From CAJINA01 sp964647585 (lineage in GTDB: Bacteria > Desulfobacterota > Desulfobacteria > Desulfobacterales > CAJINA01), in assembly GCA_964647585.1 (NCBI GenBank), contig CAZYGG010000005.1, positions 1 through 64,000 of the forward strand: a DNA stretch of 64,000 bases. The letters are read 5' to 3'. The stretch's first letter is position 1. Each line of letters starts with the position of its first letter. Both the position numbers and the translations under genes were made by a program. Under the pieces are notes generated by a model. The model searched no databases. It was not told the DNA's origin and was given only the letters and a program-made list of their open reading frames with translations. Below are positions 40,496-48,639 of the stretch, one piece after another.

Positions 40496-43207
40496 GTCGC
40501 CCCCCGTGCGGGGGCGTGGATTGAAACTGGCGGAAGTGAAGTAATATCATTACAGGTAGCAAGTCGCCCCCCGTGCGGGGGCGTGGATTGAAACATTTTT
40601 CTTCCTTTTTATTTTTATTCCAATATTGTCGCCCCCCGTGCGGGGGCGTGGATTGAAACATATTGTGCATCACCAATAAAGGATTTAAACTCAGGTCGCC
40701 CCCCGTGCGGGGGCGTGGATTGAAACTTTATTATTTTTATTATTTTCTTTATTTAAAAAGTCGCCCCCCGTGCGGGGGCGTGGATTGAAACTGTTTATGT
40801 GCTATTCTTTCGGGCAACGAAATAAGTCGCCCCCCGTGCGGGGGCGTGGATTGAAACACCCTGGACGAGTGGCGGGCAATTGCTGAGTTCAGTCGCCCCC
40901 CGTGCGGGGGCGTGGATTGAAACTAGAGCAGAGAGACACTATAACGCGACTTGAAAGTCGCCCCCCGTGCGGGGGCGTGGATTGAAACTGTTTATGTGCT
41001 ATTCTTTCNNNNNNNNNNNNNNNNNNNNNNNNNNNNNNNNNNNNNNNNNNNNNNNNNNNNNNNNNNNNNNNNNNNNNNNNNNNNNNNNNNNNNNNNNNNN
41101 NNNNNNNNGGGCAACGAAATAAGTCGCCCCCCGTGCGGGGGCGTGGATTGAAACAGGTCTTTCCGACAAGAATTTTAAAAACTGCCCCATGTCGCCCCCC
41201 GTGCGGGGGCGTGGATTGAAACTGGAGTTACAGTTACTTTGGGTAAGGATTTAGATAGTCGCCCCCCGTGCGGGGGCGTGGATTGAAACAATATCATCTT
41301 TAGGGTTTAGTAACACATGGGACGGTCGCCCCCCGTGCGGGGGCGTGGATTGAAACTTGTTCTCTTGCATCACTACCTCTTTGTTTCATGTCGCCCCCCG
41401 TGCGGGGGCGTGGATTGAAACTCTTTAAACAATGTAGAAACAGATAAATATATCGGTCGCCCCCCGTGCGGGGGCGTGGATTGAAACTCTTAATATAATC
41501 AACATCTCTTTATAGAATTTCGTCGCCCCCCGTGCGGGGGCGTGGATTGAAACGTCTTCGGTCTCGGGGTAATTTTGGCTGAAGTCGTGTCGCCCCCCGT
41601 GCGGGGGCGTGGATTGAAACAATATATTCTTGATCTGCTCCTGCTTTTTTTAATGTCGCCCCCCGTGCGGGGGCGTGGATTGAAACATGTCGTGGGAGTA
41701 AACTACAGGCATACTTACAAGTCGCCCCCCGTGCGGGGGCGTGGATTGAAACTTAACGCCCATGCAGGAACCATTCCGTCAAAATTAGTCGCCCCCCGTG
41801 CGGGGGCGTGGATTGAAACAATTGAGCTCCGCACTTTGGACACTTCATTTTATGTCGCCCCCCGTGCGGGGGCGTGGATTGAAACTGTGTCTACGAGCGA
41901 TGGCCTGACCACATTCTCGGGTCGCCCCCCGTGCGGGGGCGTGGATTGAAACTATGTGATAGTTGTTTTAATTTGGGAGATTGTTGAGTCGCCCCCCGTG
42001 CGGGGGCGTGGATTGAAACCGTGTATCTCTCGCAGCAACGCGATACACTCCTGGTCGCCCCCCGTGCGGGGGCGTGGATTGAAACTTTTATGTCCAGACG
42101 GATGAATCAGAAAGAGCAAGTCGCCCCCCGTGCGGGGGCGTGGATTGAAACTAGTTAAATCAATATTACTCATAATAAAGTCCATGTCGCCCCCCGTGCG
42201 GGGGCGTGGATTGAAACCTAACATCCGAAATCTTGTTTCTTCGTTATCTGTGTCGCCCCCCGTGCGGGGGCGTGGATTGAAACTTGATAATCTCCAACAC
42301 AATTAATTATTACATCGTCGCCCCCCGTGCGGGGGCGTGGATTGAAACTTTCGCAATGGGTAAACACCATGAGCGAATCGTGTCGCCCCCCGTGCGGGGG
42401 CGTGGATTGAAACCAGAGATTCTCGACCTTGTCACCCGGGAATCCCCGTCGCCCCCCGTGCGGGGGCGTGGATTGAAACTCGGTGGGGTCCTTATCATCC
42501 CCTTCAGGATTTCGTCGCCCCCCGTGCGGGGGCGTGGATTGAAACTTGAATCTGTGACTTCACAGGACTGGACTTCAGCGTCGCCCCCCGTGCGGGGGCG
42601 TGGATTGAAACAAGTCAATCCCGGTCTTTGCGATAGAATCAACCGGTCGCCCCCCGTGCGGGGGCGTGGATTGAAACTCGAAATGTTTGACAAGTTGCCG
42701 GATTATGCGAGTCGCCCCCCGTGCGGGGGCGTGGATTGAAACACGCCTTTAGAACGGAAAGGGGGCAAGATGGCAAGTCGCCCCCCGTGCGGGGGCGTGG
42801 ATTGAAACCGCAAGTACGAACTAAAAATCGCTGAAATGAAAAAGTCGCCCCCCGTGCGGGGGCGTGGATTGAAACTAGTTCGAATTCCGAATAGCCCATC
42901 GTGTCAATAGTCGCCCCCCGTGCGGGGGCGTGGATTGAAACTCGGCAAGGCGTCAACGGATCAACTCTCGTATTCGTCGCCCCCCGTGCGGGGGCGTGGA
43001 TTGAAACGGGTACGAGTGGTATGACGGCCTGAAGCCGGCAGCCAGTCGCCCCCCGTGCGGGGGCGTGGATTGAAACAGGTTTTCTCAGGCATGGACCGGG
43101 CTCAAGGCCAGTCGCCCCCCGTGCGGGGGCGTGGATTGAAACTCGCCAAGTGTACTCAAGAAATATGACCCCCCAGTCGCTCCCCGTGCGGGGGCGTGGA
43201 TTGAAAC
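40496..43207 (+). CRISPR. type I-C CRISPR array, 40 visible repeats
   Basis: 40 copies of a 32-bp repeat that begins GTCGCCCCCCGTGCGGGGGC and ends GTGGATTGAAAC, the type I-C repeat form; the GC arms make the stem cut by Cas5c. Spacers are 33-37 nt. Repeats are identical except the last (43176-43207), which has T for C at its sixth base, marking the old end, so the leader end is at 40496. The spacer at 40792-40825 recurs at 40989, split by the N gap. With the gap, the true repeat number is unknown. Confidence 0.98.
41009..41108. other. assembly gap (100 N) inside the array
   Basis: Exactly 100 N, a conventional placeholder length. The 20 bases before it and the 14 after it join to give the 34-nt spacer at 40792-40825 with no base lost or gained. 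Confidence 0.95.
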
Positions 43208-43278
43208 AATCGAAGGAATGTTCAATAAACCAAACATTTCCAGTCAGCCAATCATTGTTTCCTTGACCTCTTGCTCTT

Positions 43279-43692
43279 TTATTCCAGGATTCTCAAAGTC
43301 AGGACTTTGCGGTTTGCCGTCAACAACTGATACCGGCCGGAGCCCAACCGGAATCCTTCGCGGGCGGCTGATTTGGGGATTTGTTTTGGATAAGGATACT
43401 TTGAATCCAGGTCCAGCAGATACAGATCCAGGTGGATGATCCCGTCCCGCTCGCCCTGGTAGACCAGCCGGGTGCGGTTAACCGTAGCGGCTTCGCCTGT
43501 CATCAGGACAACCTGATCGGTTGTTACCATTGATTTACGCAGTGGCTGGGCGGCCTCGGCCCGGCGTTGGTATTCACGCATCCGGGCATCATGATCCGCT
43601 GTGAAAGCCCTGTAAATAAGGGCTGCAAACGTCATCAGGGCAATGACGAGAAATAATGAAGACACCCTTTTCTGGCGACGGGTAAGCGCCAT
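43279..43692 (-). CDS. single-pass membrane protein of unknown function
   Basis: A 137-residue protein from ATG 43692 (GGAG 9 nt upstream); the longer frame to 43833 adds residues with no supporting site. Basic N terminus (MALTRRQKR), one transmembrane helix (~11-29), then a ~105-residue outside domain rich in beta strands (TRLVYQGERDGIIHLDLYLLDLDSKYPYPKQIP). I do not recognise the family. It lies just past the old end of the CRISPR array and is convergent with it. Confidence 0.6.
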   Translation of the reverse strand: MALTRRQKRVSSLFLVIALMTFAALIYRAFTADHDARMREYQRRAEAAQPLRKSMVTTDQVVLMTGEAATVNRTRLVYQGERDGIIHLDLYLLDLDSKYPYPKQIPKSAAREGFRLGSGRYQLLTANRKVLTLRILE

Positions 43693-44112
43693 TAGACGTG
43701 CTCCGCCGAAGTTATGAATTTCTGATGCGTAAGGCTGTGTCGATGCATAACGCCATCCTAATTGATCGAAAAAGCAGTCGTCAAGAGCCAAATGCACCCA
43801 AATGGGTATTTTTGCCAGGCGGACGGAATTCAATTAAACTATCTGTTAACATAAAATATTTAAAATATTAGGTTGCTATGGGTGTTTCCAAAAGATTCTC
43901 ATTTGTACTCAGGTCACCTGTCACCATCCAGCCATGCGGAATTTGATCCACGGCCAGCAGAGCCGGAAAACAGCATAAGTCTATATCCCTGAAAAAAGCA
44001 GGGATTGCATTCTTCGACATGTGTATTATATTGAACACGATACCACATTGTGGTAATTTCGCTGAATCTACTGCAATTATATACAATTCTGACGATAATG
44101 ATGGAGGCCTTG

Positions 44113-44502
44113 ATGGACAGCGCTGAGTTCGTTACCTTGAGAAAAAAGCTGGAAAAAACCCAAAAGCAGATGGCTCAGCTACTGGGCAAATCGATGAAAG
44201 CGGTACACAGCTACGAGCAGGGGTGGCGCACGATTCCGCCGGATGTTGAGCGGCAGATGTTGTTTCTGCTCTCCCGCAGTTTTGGCGGCAAACAAAAGCT
44301 CAAACCCTGCTGGACAGTGAACAAGTGCCCGACCGAGCGCAAAAAACAGTGCCCGGCCTGGGAATTCAAATCCGGCCAGGAGTGCTGGTTTATCAGCGGC
44401 ACCATCTGTGAAGGGGAAGCCCATAAAACGTGGGAGGAGAAACTGAAAGTCTGCCGGAAGTGCGAAGTCCTGATGCCGCTTCTTTCCGCTGATCCTGCCT
44501 GA
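44113..44502 (+). CDS. XRE-type HTH protein with C-terminal two-CW cysteine domain
   Basis: A 129-residue protein. HTH at ~4-45 (FVTLRKKLEKTQKQMAQLLGKSMKAVHSYEQGWRTIPPDVERQMLFLL), then two CW modules (KPCWTVNKCP...KKQCPAWEFKSGQECWFISGTICEG), with eight cysteines suited to metal or redox sensing. ATG 44113 has GGAGG 5 nt upstream; earlier in-frame codons do not. It stands 52 bp before metY, so it may regulate sulfur-amino-acid synthesis by a redox or metal signal (inference). Confidence 0.8.
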   Translation: MDSAEFVTLRKKLEKTQKQMAQLLGKSMKAVHSYEQGWRTIPPDVERQMLFLLSRSFGGKQKLKPCWTVNKCPTERKKQCPAWEFKSGQECWFISGTICEGEAHKTWEEKLKVCRKCEVLMPLLSADPA

Positions 44503-44554
44503 CCTGTCATTATAAAAATATCCCTGTGCTATCATATTTACAAAGGAGTATACC

Positions 44555-45847
44555 ATGTCTGCCGATTATAAATTTAATACCCTGGCCCTGCATGCCGGTG
44601 CCGTTCTGGACGAGACCGGATCCCGGGCCGTTCCGGTTCACCGGACCAGTGCCTATGTCTTCAAAGATACCCAACATGCCGCCAACCTCTTTGCCTTGAA
44701 AGAGTTGGGCAACATCTATACCCGTTTGATGAATCCCACCCAGGACGTCCTGAAGCAGCGGATGGCCGCCCTGGAAGGGGGCGCTGCCGGCCTGGCCCTG
44801 GCTTCCGGTACTTCGGCGATCTTCTACGCGGTGATCAACACCTGCAGCCAGGGAGATGAAGTGGTGTCAGCGGTGAACCTGTACGGCGGCACCTATACGA
44901 TGTTCAACGATATCCTGCCCCAGTTCGGCATTAAGGTAAGGTTTGCCGATTCCCTGAAACCGGAAAGCTTCGAGGCCCTGATAAATGAAAAGACCCGTAT
45001 GATCTTTACAGAAACCATCGGCAACCCGGTGCTGGATGTAGTCGATATTGAGGCGATTGCCAAAATAGCCCAAAAACATCACCTGCCCCTGGTGGTCGAC
45101 GCCACCTTTACGACGCCCTATATACAGCGACCCATAGAGCAGGGCGCCCATGTGGTGGTGCACTCCCTGACCAAGTGGCTGGGCGGGCACGGCAACGGGA
45201 TCGGCGGCATTGTGGTGGATGCCGGCACGTTCGACTGGACTGATCCAAAATTCAATCTCTACAATGAACCGGACCCTTCCTACCATGACATCCGCTATGC
45301 ACACGATCTCGGCGATCTGAACCCGGTGGCCTTTATCATGCGTATGCGGCTGGTGCCCCTGAGAAATCTGGGTGCCTGTATCAGCCCCGACAATGCCTGG
45401 ATGTTTCTGCAGGGGCTGGAAACCCTGCCGTTGAGGATGGAACGCCATTGCGAAAACGCCCTTAAGGTGGCGCAGTATCTGAAATCGCACAACTGCGTCG
45501 AATGGGTCAGATATCCCGGGCTTGAAGATGATCCGGCTCATGCGAGCGCCGCGCGACAGTTTGAAAACGGTTTTGGGGGCATGGTGGTGTTCGGTATCAA
45601 ACAGGGCAAGGCCGCCGGCGAAAAGTTCATCAACAGCCTCAAGTTGTTTTCACACCTTGCCAATGTGGGCGATGCCAAGAGTCTGGCCATCCACCCGGCT
45701 ACCACGACCCACTCACAGCTTTCCGAGGAAGCCCAGCGGACCGGCGGCATAACCCCGGACCTGATCCGGCTTTCCATCGGTATCGAGGCTGTGGAGGATA
45801 TCTTTGCCGACCTGAATCAGGCCCTGGAGTGTGGCTGCTCGCTTTAG
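44555..45847 (+). CDS. metY: O-acetylhomoserine sulfhydrylase (MetY)
   Basis: PLP enzyme that makes homocysteine from O-acetylhomoserine and sulfide. 430 residues, normal for MetY. Motifs: N-terminal FNTLALHAG, YTRLMNPTQDVLKQRMAALEGG, PLP Lys K207 in SLTKWLGGHGNGIGG, and C-terminal SLAIHPATTTHSQLSEEAQ. Acts with MetX, which supplies its substrate. AAGGAG upstream of the ATG. Followed by a 93-bp palindromic repeat, then metX. Confidence 0.95.
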   Translation: MSADYKFNTLALHAGAVLDETGSRAVPVHRTSAYVFKDTQHAANLFALKELGNIYTRLMNPTQDVLKQRMAALEGGAAGLALASGTSAIFYAVINTCSQGDEVVSAVNLYGGTYTMFNDILPQFGIKVRFADSLKPESFEALINEKTRMIFTETIGNPVLDVVDIEAIAKIAQKHHLPLVVDATFTTPYIQRPIEQGAHVVVHSLTKWLGGHGNGIGGIVVDAGTFDWTDPKFNLYNEPDPSYHDIRYAHDLGDLNPVAFIMRMRLVPLRNLGACISPDNAWMFLQGLETLPLRMERHCENALKVAQYLKSHNCVEWVRYPGLEDDPAHASAARQFENGFGGMVVFGIKQGKAAGEKFINSLKLFSHLANVGDAKSLAIHPATTTHSQLSEEAQRTGGITPDLIRLSIGIEAVEDIFADLNQALECGCSL

Positions 45848-45862
45848 GGAATAGTCACGAAC

Positions 45863-45955
45863 CTGTCATGCTGAGGAACGAAGTGACGAAGAATCTCTGA
45901 CAGTAAAAAAGGCCCTATGCCCGCAAGGGACTCTTCACTTCGTTCAGAGTGACAG
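45863..45955. repeat. palindromic intergenic repeat E6
   Basis: CTGTCATGCTGAGGAACGAA and its inverted partner TTCGTTCAGAGTGACAG form a long imperfect hairpin between metY and metX. Palindromes of this GTCATxCTGAG type are widely seen between genes in unrelated bacteria (recall). It may lower read-through. Confidence 0.6.
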
Positions 45956-45982
45956 CTCGAAAAGAACAACGGATAGAACTTA

Positions 45983-47149
45983 ATGAGCGAATACATTGAA
46001 CATGACCAGGTCGGTGAGTCGGTGGGGCTGGTAGAGAAACAGACGTTTACTTTCGCCCGGTCTCCTGAAGAACTGGTGTTGGAAAACGGTGCCCGGCTCG
46101 GACCGGTTACGCTGGCCTATGAAACCTATGGCAAGCTGAATGCGGAACAGGATAACGCCATCCTGATCCTGCACGCTTTTTCAGGGGACGCCCATGTGGC
46201 CGGATATCACCACAAAGACGACCCCCGTCCCGGCTGGTGGGATTTCATGGTAGGCCCCGGCAAAGGGATCGACACAGACCGCTACTTTGTAATTTGTTCC
46301 AATATTCTGGGTAGCTGTAACGGTTCAACCGGGCCCGCCTCCATAAACCCGGCTACCGGGAATGCATACGGCCTTGCGTTTCCCATGGTAACCATCGGAG
46401 ACATGGTGGCTGCCCAGAAAGTGCTCATCGACCATCTCGGGATCAATAAGCTGCATGCGGTCATCGGCGGCTCGGTGGGTGGGATGCAGGCGTTGGAATG
46501 GACGGTGCGGTATCCGGAGATGGTCGGATCTGCGGTACTTCTGGCGACCACGACCCGCCACTCGGCCCAGGCCATCGCCTTCAACGAAGTTGCCCGGCAG
46601 GCCATCTGTGCCGACCCCCTGTGGAATAAAGGCGACTACTATGGGGGCGACCGGCCGGATACAGGGCTGGCCGTAGCCCGGATGATCGGCCATATCACCT
46701 ACCTGTCGGATGAAGCCATGCGGCTCAAGTTCGATCGGCGGCTACAGGATCGGGCCGATTTTTCATTCAATTTCGATGCCGAGTTCCAGGTGGAAAGCTA
46801 TCTGCGCTACCAGGGCCGCAAGTTTGTAGAGCGGTTTGATGCCAACGCGTTTCTCTATATCACCAAGGCCTCGGATTATTACGACTTTGAACGGCAATAT
46901 GGCAACGGGTCCGCAGTCAAGGCTTTTTCGGGAGCTGCGGCCAAATTCCTGGTGGTCTCGTTCACGTCCGACTGGCTTTACCCGACCTATCAGTCCCGGG
47001 CCATGGTCAAGGCCATGAAGAAGACGGGCCTGGATGTCAGCTTCTGTGAAATCGAGGCCCGCTGGGGGCACGATGCCTTTTTGTTGCCCTCGGACAGATT
47101 GTCGGCGCTCATGAAAGGGTTTCTGGGACATGGCAATGGAAACAGTTGA
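45983..47149 (+). CDS. metX: homoserine O-acetyltransferase (MetX)
   Basis: Alpha/beta-hydrolase-fold enzyme that acetylates homoserine with acetyl-CoA, first step of methionine synthesis. 388 residues. Catalytic triad S164 (GGSVGGMQ), D330 (FTSDWLYP) and H363 (RWGHDAF). YETYGKLNAEQDNAILILHAFSGDAHVAG and NILGSCNGSTGPAS are family motifs. Its 3' end overlaps metW by 20 nt. Confidence 0.95.
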   Translation: MSEYIEHDQVGESVGLVEKQTFTFARSPEELVLENGARLGPVTLAYETYGKLNAEQDNAILILHAFSGDAHVAGYHHKDDPRPGWWDFMVGPGKGIDTDRYFVICSNILGSCNGSTGPASINPATGNAYGLAFPMVTIGDMVAAQKVLIDHLGINKLHAVIGGSVGGMQALEWTVRYPEMVGSAVLLATTTRHSAQAIAFNEVARQAICADPLWNKGDYYGGDRPDTGLAVARMIGHITYLSDEAMRLKFDRRLQDRADFSFNFDAEFQVESYLRYQGRKFVERFDANAFLYITKASDYYDFERQYGNGSAVKAFSGAAAKFLVVSFTSDWLYPTYQSRAMVKAMKKTGLDVSFCEIEARWGHDAFLLPSDRLSALMKGFLGHGNGNS

Positions 47150-47765
47150 AAATAGCGGCTTGCGCTATGACCTGCGGGTCGTGGCTGCCTGGATACACCC
47201 CGGGGCGCGGGTTCTGGGACTGGGGTGCGGCGAAGGTGACTTGCTGCATTACCTGAAAACTAAAAAAGATGTCGCCTGTACGGGTATCGAGATAGATGAA
47301 GCCCGGGTGGCTTATTGTATTGAACGGGGATTGACCGTACTCCAGGGGGATATTAACGAGGAGGTGCGGGATTATCCCAACGATGCGTTTGACTACGTCG
47401 TCCTGAGCCAGACCCTGCAGCAGATCTACGACCCGGCCGATCTGATCAAGTCCATGCTGCGCATAGGCAAGCGGGCTGTGGTGAGTTTCCCTAATTTCAG
47501 TCACTGGAAAGTGCGCCTCCAGCTGCTGCTTAAAGGTATCGCGCCGGTGTCCCGGGAATTGCCCTACCAGTGGCATGATACGCCCAACATTCGGGTCATT
47601 ACTATCGAGGATTTCCGGCGTTATGCCGGCGAGGTGGGGTTTAAAATACTGCGCGAAGTCGCTATCAATACCAACAACGAAGACCGGCGTGGAAACATCA
47701 TCACCGTGTTGCCAAACCTGAGGGCGAGCTACGGTATTTTTCTCATCGGAAAGGAGTCGACGTGA
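47130..47765 (+). CDS. metW: methionine biosynthesis protein MetW
   Basis: SAM-methyltransferase-fold protein of 211 residues that is needed with MetX for homoserine acetylation in several bacteria. GARVLGLGCGEGDLLHYL (glycine-rich loop), DYVVLSQTLQQIYDPADLIKSMLRIGKRAVVSFPNFSHWKVRLQLLLKG and ELPYQWHDTPNIRVITIEDF are hallmark segments. Overlap with metX supports joint action. Start ATG 47130, or ATG 47136. Confidence 0.94.
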   Translation: MAMETVENSGLRYDLRVVAAWIHPGARVLGLGCGEGDLLHYLKTKKDVACTGIEIDEARVAYCIERGLTVLQGDINEEVRDYPNDAFDYVVLSQTLQQIYDPADLIKSMLRIGKRAVVSFPNFSHWKVRLQLLLKGIAPVSRELPYQWHDTPNIRVITIEDFRRYAGEVGFKILREVAINTNNEDRRGNIITVLPNLRASYGIFLIGKEST

Positions 47766-48193
47766 AAATTGTTTCAATTTCAACCAGCCGGAAAAAAGGT
47801 ACGGTTAAAAGACAGGTGGATAGGGCCTACCTCATGGAAGGCCACGGCCTGGAAGGGGACGCCCATGCGGGTGAGTGGCATCGCCAGGTGAGCTTTCTCT
47901 CCGCAGAAAGTATTGGCGGGGCCCGGGAGAAGGGCCTGGATGTGGGGTTCGGTGACTTTGCCGAAAATATAGCCACAACCGGTATAGACTGGGTCAACGT
48001 ACCCGTGGGCACAATATTCCAACTGGGGGCGACCGCGCTGGTTGAAATAACCCAGATTGGTAAAGAGTGCCATAACCGGTGTGCAATCTATTACAAAGCC
48101 GGGGATTGTATTATGCCCAAGGAAGGTGTTTTCGCCCGGGTGTTAAAAAGCGGCACCATTGACTGTGGGGATGCCATTGAACGCGTGCGCTGA
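47762..48193 (+). CDS. MOSC-domain protein
   Basis: A 143-residue single MOSC domain, related to the C-terminal domain of molybdenum-cofactor sulfurases. Motifs: EGHGLEGDAHAG, RQVSFLSAESI, FAENIATTGID, IGKECHNRC with the conserved Cys, and GVFARVLKSG. Possibly handles sulfur for Mo/W cofactors or detoxification. GTG start overlaps the metW stop (GTGA), so it belongs to the same operon, which links methionine and cofactor sulfur chemistry. Confidence 0.9.
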   Translation: MKIVSISTSRKKGTVKRQVDRAYLMEGHGLEGDAHAGEWHRQVSFLSAESIGGAREKGLDVGFGDFAENIATTGIDWVNVPVGTIFQLGATALVEITQIGKECHNRCAIYYKAGDCIMPKEGVFARVLKSGTIDCGDAIERVR

Positions 48194-48639
48194 AAAACAA
48201 TGACCGGCTCCTTTCCGGTAATCAGCCTGGCGAACCACCAGTGAAACGATAGTGGCGCAACGATTGCTGCGAAGTTTCATCCAATTTTGTTAAAAAACTG
48301 CCGGGCTGTTCCAGGATACGCCCGGAACCATGCCTTCCCGGGGTTCTAAACGGGCGGGTATGACGGCGGAACGCGCGCTGGCCTTGCCCCGGCATATAAA
48401 CCCCATTGGACACCGGGGCCCAATTCTTCCGGATGCCGATAAAATCCCAACTTATATTAATGGGTTGTATTGTATAAACAACTGTGGTTTGTTGTCGGGA
48501 AAGGCGCAGCTTTTTTTCTTCACTGGACAGTCGCGCAGCTTTATGTAAAAAACACATTTTTCCCATGACGCGGCCAATTCAGGGCTGCCATGGAACCCAC
48601 AGGATGCAGAATAGTCAAGACGCTTAAAGGAGTACCGCA
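48194..48639. other. gene-free stretch before the hybrid kinase
   Basis: 446 bp. A weak hairpin (ACCGG...CCGGT, about 48203-48219) lies after the MOSC gene. I see no gene, repeat or clear promoter in the remainder. Confidence 0.4.

Noticed and set aside
40381..42956. Open frames with repeating peptides (APRAGAWIET, SPPVRGRGLK, FNPRPRTGGD) across the array
   Set aside because: They are translations of the CRISPR repeats on both strands, not genes.
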